The position numbers and the translations under genes are program-made. The notes under the pieces are model-generated. The model did not search any database, was not told the origin of the DNA, and worked only from the letters and a program-made list of their open reading frames with translations. Of a stretch of 36,026 bases of DNA, positions 15,709-23,324 are shown piece after piece. Source of the stretch: an uncultured Clostridia bacterium (GTDB lineage: Bacteria; Bacillota; Clostridia; Oscillospirales; Ruminococcaceae); NCBI GenBank assembly GCA_937906945.1, contig CALCUE010000058.1, positions 1-36,026 of the forward strand, given 5' to 3'. How positions within the stretch are numbered: position 1 is the first letter of the stretch; every line of letters begins with the position of its first letter.

Positions 15709-16875
15709 ATGAAGAAAATTTTGTCGTTTTTTCTGGCGCTGATGATTTTGTTTCTGTCGGGGACAACGACTCAAGCGGATTTGACCGATGAAAAGAGTAC
15801 GACAACGGCGGCTTTGGATATGCAAGTGAAATCAGCCATTCTGATGGAACGCTCCACGGGAACGGTTCTCTTTGAGGTGAACGCGGACGAACCGATGCCG
15901 CCGGCGTCCATTACGAAGGTGATGACTCTGCTTCTGGTGATGGAAGCGATAGAGGAAGGAACGTTGAGCATGGAAACAGAGGTGACAGCCAGTGAGCACG
16001 CCTGCTCGATGGGAGGCAGTCAGATCTGGTTGGAACCGGGAGAAGTCTTTACCGTCCACGAGCTTTTGAAAGCGGCAGCGATCAGTTCCGCCAATGACGC
16101 CTGCGTCGCGTTGGCGGAAGCCGTTTGTGGAAGCGAAGAAGTGTTTGTGGAAAAAATGAACCGAAGAGCCAGGGAACTGGGGATGAAAAACACGGTTTTT
16201 CAAAATTGTACGGGATTAGACGCTGTGGGGCACCTTTCCACGGCAAGGGATATTGCCATTATGTCTTCGGAACTTCTTAAACATCCGGAAATCAAAAACT
16301 ATTCGACCGTCTGGATGGATAGCCTTCGGAACGGGGAAACGGAGCTAACCAATACCAATCGGTTGGTACGATTTTATAAAGGGTGTACCGGCTTAAAGAC
16401 CGGCTCGACCGATGAAGCGGGCTGCTGTCTTTCCGCTTCCGCAGAGCGGGACGGGATGGAACTCATCTCGGTGACGCTTGGCTCGCCCAACACGGAAGCA
16501 AGGTTCGCGGCCGGTCGAAAACTGTTGGATTACGGCTTCGCCAATTATACGGTGGTGACGTTGACGCCGCCGGAGGAACTTTTGACTCCTATCCCGGTCA
16601 TCCACGGAACGGGAAAAACCGTGATGCCGGTTTTTGATACGCCCTGCACGTTTCTCCTGAAAAAAGGACAGGAAGGAAATTTATCGCAGGAGGTGGAATG
16701 GCCGGAAAAACTGGAAGCGCCGGTTCGGGCCGGAGAAAAGATCGGACGGGTAAAAGTGACGCTCTCCGGCGGGGAAATCGGGAGCTATGACGTTCTGGCC
16801 GATGAAACCGTGGAGGAAATGAGTTTCTTTACCGCGCTAAAAACGCTGTTTTGGAGCCTGATCGGTGTAAAATAG
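15709..16875 (+). CDS. dacF: D-alanyl-D-alanine carboxypeptidase, DacF/PBP5 type
   Basis: Trims the terminal D-Ala from peptidoglycan stem peptides. A signal peptide (MKKILSFFLALMILFLSG, cleavage near TTTQA-D) precedes the serine-peptidase domain with SITK (SxxK nucleophile), SSAN (SxN) and KTGS (KTG) motifs, followed by a beta-rich PBP5 C-terminal domain (about 280-370) and a hydrophobic end (FFTALKTLFWSLIGV) suited to membrane attachment. Its 388 residues match sporulation-type DacF of B. subtilis. The SD is GGAAGGAAGGTG. The shared spacer with spoVM and the sigma-E-like promoter support a spore-cortex role, but a vegetative PBP5 cannot be excluded. Confidence 0.9.
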   Translation: MKKILSFFLALMILFLSGTTTQADLTDEKSTTTAALDMQVKSAILMERSTGTVLFEVNADEPMPPASITKVMTLLLVMEAIEEGTLSMETEVTASEHACSMGGSQIWLEPGEVFTVHELLKAAAISSANDACVALAEAVCGSEEVFVEKMNRRARELGMKNTVFQNCTGLDAVGHLSTARDIAIMSSELLKHPEIKNYSTVWMDSLRNGETELTNTNRLVRFYKGCTGLKTGSTDEAGCCLSASAERDGMELISVTLGSPNTEARFAAGRKLLDYGFANYTVVTLTPPEELLTPIPVIHGTGKTVMPVFDTPCTFLLKKGQEGNLSQEVEWPEKLEAPVRAGEKIGRVKVTLSGGEIGSYDVLADETVEEMSFFTALKTLFWSLIGVK

Positions 16876-16916
16876 AAGAAATTTATTAAGAATTTTAAAA
16901 TATTCATAATCTTTAC

Positions 16917-16945
16917 TTGCCAAAAGGAGATTTTTTAGGTATTAT
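16917..16945 (+). promoter_or_regulatory. Sigma-A promoter for pgi
   Basis: TTGCCA (16917-16922), a 17-bp spacer and TATTAT (16940-16945) lie 34 bp before the pgi start codon in an AT-rich spacer. Confidence 0.7.
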
Positions 16946-16979
16946 ATAAATAGGAAAATATCAAGCTAAAGGAGAAGCC

Positions 16980-18314
16980 ATGCCGGAACTGGAATTTCAG
17001 GGTCTTGTGGGACTCTTTTCAGAAGAGGAAATGAGTGGGAAAATTTCCGCGGCGCTAAAGGCCCATCGCACTTTGATGGAAAAGACCGGAGCTGGCGCGG
17101 AATTCACCGGATTTGTGGAACTCCCCGGGAATTATGATCATGACGAGCTAAAACGTATTTTTGGTGCTTCGGAAAAAATCCGAGCCCAAAGTGACGTTTT
17201 GATCGTGATCGGTGTCGGCGGTTCCTATCTCGGAGCCCGCGCTGTCATAGAAATCCTGACGTCGCCGCTTTATAATCGGCTCCCCAAGGAAGGTCCGGAA
17301 ATCTATTTTGCCGGGCATGACCTCAGCGCGGATTCTTTGTCCGATTTGGCAAAGATCTGCGAAGAAAAGGATTTTTCCATTAACGTGATCTCTAAATCCG
17401 GCACGACCATGGAACCGGCCATCGCCTTCCGCTTTTTCCGTCAGCTTTTGGAAAAGCGGTACGGAAAAGAAGGAGCAAGGGACCGCATCTATTGTACGAC
17501 GGACAAAGAAAAAGGAACACTGAAACAGATGGCAAACCGGGAAGGCTGGGAATGCTTTACGGTGCCGGACGATATCGGCGGACGCTTTTCTGTTTTAACA
17601 CCGGTGGGACTTTTGCCGGTGGCTGTAGCCGGGATCGACGTTATGGCGCTTCTGGAAGGAGCCAAAGAGGGAATGGCGGACTATGCCGTTTCGGATTTCT
17701 GGAAAAATCCGGCGATTCAGTATGCCGCGCTGCGTAATCTTTTCTATGAAAAAGGAAAAGATATCGAGATGCTGGTCAGCTATGAACCGGCGTTTTTTCA
17801 GATGGCGGAATGGTGGAAGCAACTCTTTGGCGAAAGCGAAGGGAAAAACCATAAGGGCATTTTTCCGGCGGCTTCGATTTTTTCCACGGATCTTCATTCT
17901 TTCGGACAGTTTATTCAGGATGGACGGCGCAGCCTTTTCGAGACGGTCGTCTGTTTTGAGGAGACCTTTCATCGCGTAGCGTTGGATTTTGATGACAAGG
18001 ACGCCGACGGACTCAATTATCTTTCCGGCAAAACCCTTTCGGAAATCAACGAAAAGGCCAGGTTGGGAGCCATGTTGGCTCATACGGCGGTTGGGGTGCC
18101 CAATATTGTCATCAAAGTCAAACGGCGGGATCCGTTCGAGATCGGCAAGCTGATTTATTTCTTCGAGATCGCTGTCTCCGTTTCCGGGTATCTGATGGGG
18201 GTAAACCCCTTCGACCAACCGGGTGTGGAATTTTACAAAAGAAATATGTTTGCCTTACTCGGAAGACCGGGTTATGAAGATCAAAGACAAGCCCTTGAGG
18301 CAAAAATTGACTAA
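16980..18314 (+). CDS. pgi: Glucose-6-phosphate isomerase
   Basis: Interconverts glucose-6-phosphate and fructose-6-phosphate. Family signatures are visible: IGVGGSYLGARA, the phosphate-binding SKSGTTMEPAIAFRF, the DIGGRFSVLTPVG segment, and STDLHSFGQFIQDG. The 444-residue length is that of the short bacterial form. ATG 16980 follows AAAGGAG. It has its own promoter; the next gene starts 51 nt downstream with no terminator between, so read-through is likely. Confidence 0.96.
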   Translation: MPELEFQGLVGLFSEEEMSGKISAALKAHRTLMEKTGAGAEFTGFVELPGNYDHDELKRIFGASEKIRAQSDVLIVIGVGGSYLGARAVIEILTSPLYNRLPKEGPEIYFAGHDLSADSLSDLAKICEEKDFSINVISKSGTTMEPAIAFRFFRQLLEKRYGKEGARDRIYCTTDKEKGTLKQMANREGWECFTVPDDIGGRFSVLTPVGLLPVAVAGIDVMALLEGAKEGMADYAVSDFWKNPAIQYAALRNLFYEKGKDIEMLVSYEPAFFQMAEWWKQLFGESEGKNHKGIFPAASIFSTDLHSFGQFIQDGRRSLFETVVCFEETFHRVALDFDDKDADGLNYLSGKTLSEINEKARLGAMLAHTAVGVPNIVIKVKRRDPFEIGKLIYFFEIAVSVSGYLMGVNPFDQPGVEFYKRNMFALLGRPGYEDQRQALEAKID

Positions 18315-18365
18315 GGTCAAAATGCGCACGACGCAATGACAATAAAGACAGAGGAGAGATTTCCC

Positions 18366-18782
18366 ATGATTCAACTCGTACTGGGACTGAAAGGTTCCGG
18401 AAAAACGAAATACCTGATTGATAATATCCAGAATGCCGTCAACAGCAGTAATGGCTGTGTGGTAGCCATTGAGAGAGGTGAAAACCTTCGCTTTGACGTG
18501 GATCACGCTGTTCGTCTGATTGATATCGATGAATATGATATTTCTGATTTTAACGCTTTTTATGGTTTCCTTTCCGGTTTGATCGCTGGCAACTATGATA
18601 TCAGCCACATTTTTGTGGATGCCACTTTCAAAATCGGTGGTCGTGATTATGACGCTTTTGCCAAAATGTGCGACAAGCTTAAAAGACTTTGCGAGGAATA
18701 CGACATTTGCATGACTTTTGCCGCTTCCTGCGAAAAAGAGGATCTTCCGGAAAGAATCCACAAATACATCGTCGAAAGATAA
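18366..18782 (+). CDS. Small P-loop protein of unknown function (138 aa)
   Basis: The start ATG 18366 is set by the SD GGAGAG seven bases upstream; a longer in-frame ORF start at 18336 has none. The product begins MIQLVLGLKGSGKTKYLIDN, so a Walker A GLKGSGKT (8-15) sits almost at the N-terminus. IFVDATF (about 81-87) could be a Walker B strand. No signal peptide or membrane helix is seen. I cannot name a function; a nucleotide-binding role is inferred from the P-loop only. Codon use resembles the highly expressed EF-G-like gene (many GCT, GTT, CTT codons). It lies after pgi and is followed by a strong terminator. Confidence 0.8.
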   Translation: MIQLVLGLKGSGKTKYLIDNIQNAVNSSNGCVVAIERGENLRFDVDHAVRLIDIDEYDISDFNAFYGFLSGLIAGNYDISHIFVDATFKIGGRDYDAFAKMCDKLKRLCEEYDICMTFAASCEKEDLPERIHKYIVER

Positions 18783-18785
18783 AAC

Positions 18786-18822
18786 AAAAAAGCGCTGTCA
18801 GCGGTGGCTGACGGCGCTTTTT
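18786..18822 (+). terminator. Intrinsic terminator after the P-loop gene
   Basis: GCGCTGTCAGC and GCTGACGGCGC form an 11-bp stem (one G-U pair) with a GGTG loop, preceded by A-runs and followed by TTTTT. Confidence 0.9.
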
Positions 18823-18837
18823 GCATAGAAAAAGGAA

Positions 18838-18874
18838 CGCCCCCATATCCTTTGTGATTATGGGGGTGCTTTTT
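18838..18874 (+). promoter_or_regulatory. Hairpin covering the ddh Shine-Dalgarno
   Basis: CGCCCCCATA (18838-18847) pairs over 10 bp with TATGGGGGTG (18859-18868), followed by CTTTTT and then the ddh start codon. The only SD-like sequence for ddh, GGGGGTG, lies in the 3' arm. The structure could act as a second terminator or as a translational block. Whether it regulates anything is inference. Confidence 0.6.
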
Positions 18875-19759
18875 ATGAAAAAAATTATGGTGGTAGGAAG
18901 CGGAAACGTGGGATTGGCCGCCGCGAAAGCTCTTCAAAACGCGCCGGATATGGCGCTTTTGGGCTTTCTGCGGAGAAAAAACGAGGCGGTTTCGGAATTT
19001 CCCGGTGTGCCCACTGTGACGAAATTGGAAAATTTTTCAGAAAAACCGGATGGAGCGATTTTGGCGATCCCATCCGAAAAAGTGGGAGCGTTGGAAAAAG
19101 AGCTTTTAATGAAAGGAATATGTACCGTTGATGCCTATGATATCCATTCAAACCTTGTACGAATGAGAGAGGAACTCGGGAAGACGGCAATCCGATCGCA
19201 AGCGGTGGCGGTCATTGGAGCGGGGTGGGATCCGGGACTGGATTCCAGTCTCCGCGTTCTTTTCAAAGCGGCGGTACCACTGGGACGAAGTGAGACAGTC
19301 TTTGGCCCGGGCGTCAGCCTGGGTCATACGGTGGCGGCAAAAGCCGTTGCCGGAGTGAGGGACGCGGTTTCCTGGACGTTACCGGGGAAAAAGGGGACAC
19401 AAAAACGGAAAGTCTATATCGTGCCAAAGAGAGGAGAAAAGCGAAAAGATATTGAGCACGCTATTCGAACCAGCCACTATTTTGAGCACGACACAACGGA
19501 AATCTGTTTTCAAAGAAAAATCGACCGATGGAAAAAGGACACCCATCGGGTAAGAATAAGACGTTGGGGCTACTCGGCTGGGGAAAAAGGACAAAAACTT
19601 TCTTTTTCCATGGACATCCATAATCCGGCTCTGACAGGGGAACTTTTGGTGGCGGTCATGCGGGCGGCTTTTCGAAAAGAGCCGGGGTGCTATTTCTTCC
19701 CGGAGCTTTCCCCGGTGGATTTGCTGCCGGAAACCGTGGATTGGGAAAGGCTGGTTTGA
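18875..19759 (+). CDS. ddh: meso-Diaminopimelate D-dehydrogenase
   Basis: Makes meso-diaminopimelate in one NADPH-dependent step from tetrahydrodipicolinate, for lysine and peptidoglycan. An N-terminal Rossmann motif is seen (IMVVGSGNVGLAAAKAL), then DAYDIHSNL, the family-specific GAGWDPGLDSSLR and GPGVSLGHTVAAKAV, and C-terminal HNPALTGELLVAVMRAA. Starting at ATG 18875 gives 294 residues, slightly shorter than the usual ~320. An in-frame extension to 18821 has no SD and would begin inside the preceding terminator. Its 3' end overlaps the convergent XRE gene by 70 nt. Confidence 0.92.
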   Translation: MKKIMVVGSGNVGLAAAKALQNAPDMALLGFLRRKNEAVSEFPGVPTVTKLENFSEKPDGAILAIPSEKVGALEKELLMKGICTVDAYDIHSNLVRMREELGKTAIRSQAVAVIGAGWDPGLDSSLRVLFKAAVPLGRSETVFGPGVSLGHTVAAKAVAGVRDAVSWTLPGKKGTQKRKVYIVPKRGEKRKDIEHAIRTSHYFEHDTTEICFQRKIDRWKKDTHRVRIRRWGYSAGEKGQKLSFSMDIHNPALTGELLVAVMRAAFRKEPGCYFFPELSPVDLLPETVDWERLV

Positions 19760-19944
19760 CAGCGCAGAAAAAAATCGACCGTAACGCCGAAATAGTCAGA
19801 CATGGCGAGCAGAAGAGCAAGGTCGGGTTCGGAGAGTCCGCGCTCCATTTTACTGATGGAGGTCTGGGAAATATGGAGAGCCTTGGCAACATCGTTTTGC
19901 GTCAATTTCTTTTGCTGTCGAAGGGTACGGAGCATAGTCAGCAT
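19690..19944 (-). CDS. XRE-family HTH transcriptional regulator (84 aa)
   Basis: A compact helix-turn-helix protein starting MLTMLRTLRQQKKLTQNDVA, continuing KALHISQTSISKMERGLSEP and a hydrophobic LALLLAMSDYFGVTVDFFL helix, the layout of single-domain Cro/CI-type regulators. A Ser/Thr-rich tail (about 66-84) is probably disordered and is encoded opposite the end of ddh. ATG 19944 has AGAGGTGA ten bases upstream, and TATAAT reads on the minus strand at 19972-19967 with only a poor -35. No target is apparent; ddh and its own promoter are the nearest candidates. Confidence 0.83.
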   Translation of the reverse strand: MLTMLRTLRQQKKLTQNDVAKALHISQTSISKMERGLSEPDLALLLAMSDYFGVTVDFFLRCQTSLSQSTVSGSKSTGESSGKK

Positions 19945-20093
19945 GGGATCAGTTCACCTCTTTTTTATTATACAACAGGGATGGTAAGAAAGATATCGGT
20001 GCTTTTTTGAAGTTTTTTAGGAAATATTTATCATTTTTTTAGAAAAAATGAGCCGATTGTTCAAAATATTCGTAAATTTTTTTGCGCATTGTA

Positions 20094-20123
20094 TTGCAAA
20101 AGGGGATCAAGTTCTGTTATAAT
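20094..20123 (+). promoter_or_regulatory. Strong promoter for the EF-G-like gene
   Basis: TTGCAA (20094-20099), an 18-bp spacer and a perfect TATAAT (20118-20123) preceded by TGT (extended -10). It sits in an AT-rich spacer 38 bp before the start codon. Confidence 0.78.
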
Positions 20124-20161
20124 AATTAAGTACGACACAATCGTGAAAGGGGACTATTGCT

Positions 20162-22231
20162 TTGAAACAATACACTGCTGACAATATCAGAAACATCGCT
20201 CTTGCCGGCCATGGTTCTGATGGTAAAACTTCTCTGGCGGAAGCGATGCTTTATATCGCCGGCGCTACGGATCGTCTTGGCACTATCGCTGACGGAAACA
20301 CCGTCTGCGACTTTGACCCGGAAGAGATCCGCCGTCAGATTTCCGTTTCTTCCGCTGTTGCTCCGTTTGAATATGATGGCGTCAAAGTCAACGTCATGGA
20401 TACTCCCGGACTTTTTGACTTTGCCGGTGGTTTTTATGAGGGCGTTCGCGCCGCCGATTCCGTTATCATCACTCTTTCCGCCAAATCCGGCGTTCTTGTC
20501 GGAACGGAAAAGGCTTGGAAGTTGGCCAAAGTTTGCCACAAAACCCGTGCTTTCTTTGTTTCCAAAATGGATCAGGAAAACGCCGATTTCTATAAAACTT
20601 TTGATCAGCTGAAAGAAAAATTCGGCAGCTCCGTTTGCCCGGTCATCGTTCCGGTTGGCGACGTTTATGTCAATATGTTCACCAAAAAAGCCTATAAGTT
20701 TGACGCGAAGGGCAAAGCTATCGAAACCGACGTTCCCAATGACCCGAGAGTCGCTGATCTGGAAGACGCTTTGGCTGAAGCAATCGCCGAGACCGATGAG
20801 GAACTGATGGACAAATTCTTTGAGGGTGAACCTTTCACCGAGGAAGAATGCATCCGCGGTCTTGAAAAGGGTCTGGCCGAACATTCCATCGCTCCGGTTT
20901 ACTGCGGTGACGCTCTTACGCTCAAAGGCGTATCCCTCTTTATGAGCTCTCTGAAAAAAGTTTTCCCGTCCGCCAAAGAAATCGCCGGTGAGCGTGTTAC
21001 CGATGCTGAAGGCAAAGAAATCAAGATCGAGTGCGATCCTGACGCGCCTCTGGCCGCCTATGTTTTCAAAACCGTTGCCGACCCCTTTGTCGGAAAGCTT
21101 TCCTTTGTTAAGGTTGTCGCCGGTTCTCTGACTACCGGCGCGACTCCGGTCGATTCCAGAACCGGAAGCCAGGAACGTCTTGGCAAAATGGTCATTATGC
21201 ACGGAAAAACGCAGGAAGCCGTTGATGCTCTTTATGCCGGCGATATCGGTGCTATCACGAAACTCGCCGAAGCGGAGACCGGTGATACCCTTTGCGATCC
21301 GAAGCGCGTTGTCACCTTCCGTAAAGCCGAATTCCCGGCACCCTGCATGAGCATGGCCATGTTCACCAAAGGCAAAACGGACGACAGCAAGATCGCTTCT
21401 TCCATCGCCCGTCTGATCGAAGAGGACGCCACGATCGCTTACGAAGTCAATTCCGAAACCAAACAGCAGATCCTTTCCGGTTTGGGCGAACAGCACCTTG
21501 ACGTTGTTATCAGCAAGCTGAAATCCAAATTCGGTATCGACCTCGGTCTTGAAAAACCCCGTGTTCCTTACCGTGAGACCATCCACAAGAAAGTAAAAGT
21601 ACAGGGCAAACATAAGAAACAGTCCGGCGGTCATGGCCAGTACGGTGACGTCTGGGTCGAGTTCGAGCCGACCGACAGCGAAGAAATGGTCTTTGAGGAA
21701 GCCGTTTTCGGTGGTTCTGTTCCGAAGAACTTCTTCCCGGCTGTTGAAAAAGGTCTTCGTGAAGCCTGCAAGACCGGTATGCTGGCCGGCTATCCGATGG
21801 TTGGCGTTCTGGCAAGACTGGTCGATGGTTCTTACCATCCGGTTGACTCCAACGATATGTCCTTCCAGATGGCGGCAAGACTTGCTTATAAAGCCGGTAT
21901 CCCGCAGGCCGGTCCTGTCCTTCTTGAACCGATCGGCGAGCTGAAAGTCATCGTTCCGGACGCCAACAACGGCGATATCATCGGTGATTTGAACAAACGC
22001 CGTGGTCGTGTTCTCGGTATGAACCCCGTTGAAGGTGAAGAAGGTATCTCTGAAGTCGAAGCCGAAGTTCCGATGAGCGAAATGCACGACTTCACCACCG
22101 CTCTCCGTGCTATGACGCAGGGCAGAGGTTCCTTCAGCTTCCACTTTGTCCGTTATGAAGAACTTCCGAAGATGCTGGAGGACGGCGTTATCGAAGAAGC
22201 CAAACAGTGGATGACCAAAGAAGAAGAGTAA
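20162..22231 (+). CDS. Elongation factor G-like translational GTPase
   Basis: A 689-residue EF-G paralogue. The GTPase domain shows GHGSDGKTS (G1, 16-24), DTPGLFDF (G3) and SKMDQEN (G4, a variant of NKxD), followed by domain II, domain III (the LGEQHLDVVISKL region), domain IV (QSGGHGQYGDVW, with the SYHPVDSNDMSFQMAA segment) and domain V (PVEGEEGISEVEAEVPMSEM). This matches the EF-G-like family present beside canonical EF-G in many Clostridia; its role is less certain than that of FusA. The TTG start at 20162 follows GAAAGGGGA. Codon choice is strongly biased (GCT/GCC, GTT, CTT, AAA), suggesting high expression. It has its own promoter and terminator. Confidence 0.9.
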   Translation: MKQYTADNIRNIALAGHGSDGKTSLAEAMLYIAGATDRLGTIADGNTVCDFDPEEIRRQISVSSAVAPFEYDGVKVNVMDTPGLFDFAGGFYEGVRAADSVIITLSAKSGVLVGTEKAWKLAKVCHKTRAFFVSKMDQENADFYKTFDQLKEKFGSSVCPVIVPVGDVYVNMFTKKAYKFDAKGKAIETDVPNDPRVADLEDALAEAIAETDEELMDKFFEGEPFTEEECIRGLEKGLAEHSIAPVYCGDALTLKGVSLFMSSLKKVFPSAKEIAGERVTDAEGKEIKIECDPDAPLAAYVFKTVADPFVGKLSFVKVVAGSLTTGATPVDSRTGSQERLGKMVIMHGKTQEAVDALYAGDIGAITKLAEAETGDTLCDPKRVVTFRKAEFPAPCMSMAMFTKGKTDDSKIASSIARLIEEDATIAYEVNSETKQQILSGLGEQHLDVVISKLKSKFGIDLGLEKPRVPYRETIHKKVKVQGKHKKQSGGHGQYGDVWVEFEPTDSEEMVFEEAVFGGSVPKNFFPAVEKGLREACKTGMLAGYPMVGVLARLVDGSYHPVDSNDMSFQMAARLAYKAGIPQAGPVLLEPIGELKVIVPDANNGDIIGDLNKRRGRVLGMNPVEGEEGISEVEAEVPMSEMHDFTTALRAMTQGRGSFSFHFVRYEELPKMLEDGVIEEAKQWMTKEEE

Positions 22232-22250
22232 TCGTTCCCTTAAGTTCTAA

Positions 22251-22293
22251 AAATAAAAAGCTCTGTCATATCTATGACAGAGCTTTTATTTTT
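22251..22293 (+). terminator. Intrinsic terminator after the EF-G-like gene
   Basis: AAAAGCTCTGTCATA pairs with TATGACAGAGCTTTT around a short TC loop, flanked by A-rich and T-rich tracts (ATTTTT). The near-symmetric design could also stop transcription from the opposite side. Confidence 0.92.
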
Positions 22294-22312
22294 GGAATAC
22301 GGGGTGGTTCGG

Positions 22313-22768
22313 TTGCTGACGGTTTCTTATAAAACGACGAAAAAACGAATTCTTTCCGTTCTTTGCGTCCTGCTCGCCGGAATTATTGCGGTGCTGCTTT
22401 TCTTTTTAGGCGGTAAGGAACCGCTTTTGAAGGATGAAAAACGGATGGCAGAAAATCGTGCGGAACGAATGGAATATATCCGTTCTTTTGGATGGGAAGT
22501 GGAAGAAGGATCGGAAAAGGAGGACAGGGTACGGCTTCCGAAAGCATTGGATGACGTGCTGACGGGTTACAATGAGCTCCAAAAGCCACTGGGGATGGAT
22601 TTGACGCCCTATTTGGGGAAAGAGGTAATCCGATACTCCTATTCCGTAAAAAGCGCGGACGAGGGCGAGGAGACCTTTGCGACGCTTTATGTTTATGATG
22701 ATTTGATTATTGCGGCGGATGTAGCGTCCCATACGGAGCATTGGCAACGATCAATTGACAAGACGTAA
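22313..22768 (+). CDS. DUF4830-type membrane-anchored protein
   Basis: A single N-terminal membrane helix (about 12-35, ILSVLCVLLAGIIAVLLFFL) is followed by an extracellular domain with RSFGWEVEEGSEKEDRVRLP, then YNELQKPLGMDLTPYLGKEV and RYSYSV, which resembles the DUF4830 family of Clostridia. Function is unknown. TTG 22313 is chosen as start (151 aa) because GGGGTGG lies five bases upstream; the longest ORF begins inside the preceding terminator and is unlikely. The promoter of the next gene lies over its 3' end. Confidence 0.75.
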   Translation: MLTVSYKTTKKRILSVLCVLLAGIIAVLLFFLGGKEPLLKDEKRMAENRAERMEYIRSFGWEVEEGSEKEDRVRLPKALDDVLTGYNELQKPLGMDLTPYLGKEVIRYSYSVKSADEGEETFATLYVYDDLIIAADVASHTEHWQRSIDKT

Positions 22769-22783
22769 GTTTTGTCCTATTAT
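22755..22783 (+). promoter_or_regulatory. Sigma-A promoter for the GNAT gene
   Basis: TTGACA (22755-22760), 17-bp spacer, TATTAT (22778-22783). It overlaps the end of the DUF4830 gene and is 28 bp before the GNAT start codon. Confidence 0.75.
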
Positions 22784-22810
22784 GAGGACAGAAAGAAAAT
22801 GGAGGCTGTT

Positions 22811-23239
22811 ATGGAATACAGAGAAATTACGCCGGACGATGTGCCGAAGCTTGCGAAAATCTATATGGATACCTTTAATGCGGAACCGTGGTTCGACAAA
22901 TGGACAGAGAAGACAGCCGGAAAGCGTCTGGCTCAGCTCCTTTCCCACGAGGGATCGGACGGTCTTGTTTCCGTAGAAAACGAGGCGATCACGGGAATGA
23001 TCCTCGGAGAAGAGGAACAGTATTTTGACGGGGTCATTTTTACTATCAAAGAATTTTGTGTAAAAAATAATCTTCGGGGAAAAGGGATCGGAAAAGCGCT
23101 TTTGGCGGAGTTTGAAAACCGTCTGAGGGCCAAAGGAATCCGATCGGTTCTCCTTTTCACAGCGCCGGAGGATAAAGCGTTCTATCAAAAACGCGGTTAT
23201 GCCGAGACGGAGCTGCTCGCTTTGGAAAAAGAACTGTAA
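22811..23239 (+). CDS. GNAT-family N-acetyltransferase
   Basis: The 142-residue product begins MEYREITPDDVPKLAKIYMD and contains the acetyl-CoA-binding motif LRGKGIGKALLAEFE (family pattern R/Q-x-x-G-x-G/A), plus the C-terminal APEDKAFYQKRGYAETELL typical of GNAT folds. The acceptor substrate cannot be predicted. ATG 22811 follows ATGGAGGCTGTT; an in-frame upstream start at 22772 lies within the promoter and is rejected. A bidirectional terminator follows. Confidence 0.88.
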   Translation: MEYREITPDDVPKLAKIYMDTFNAEPWFDKWTEKTAGKRLAQLLSHEGSDGLVSVENEAITGMILGEEEQYFDGVIFTIKEFCVKNNLRGKGIGKALLAEFENRLRAKGIRSVLLFTAPEDKAFYQKRGYAETELLALEKEL

Positions 23240-23262
23240 AGGGAAAAGACGTTACACAGAAC

Positions 23263-23296
23263 AAAATGCCGCATCTTGAAAAGATGCGGCATTTTT
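23263..23296. terminator. Bidirectional terminator
   Basis: AAAATGCCGCATCTT and AGATGCGGCATTTTT form a long stem around a GAAA-type loop, with A- and T-tracts on both sides. It separates the plus-strand GNAT gene from the convergent minus-strand DUF4349 gene. Confidence 0.92.
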
Positions 23297-23324
23297 CTAT
23301 TCGGATATGCTCAAAACGCGCCTT

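Noticed and set aside
20126..22144. A 672-codon open frame antisense to the EF-G-like gene
   Set aside because: It mirrors the sense gene codon for codon and stays open because the sense gene avoids TTA, CTA and TCA codons. No SD or promoter supports it, and its product has no recognisable motif.
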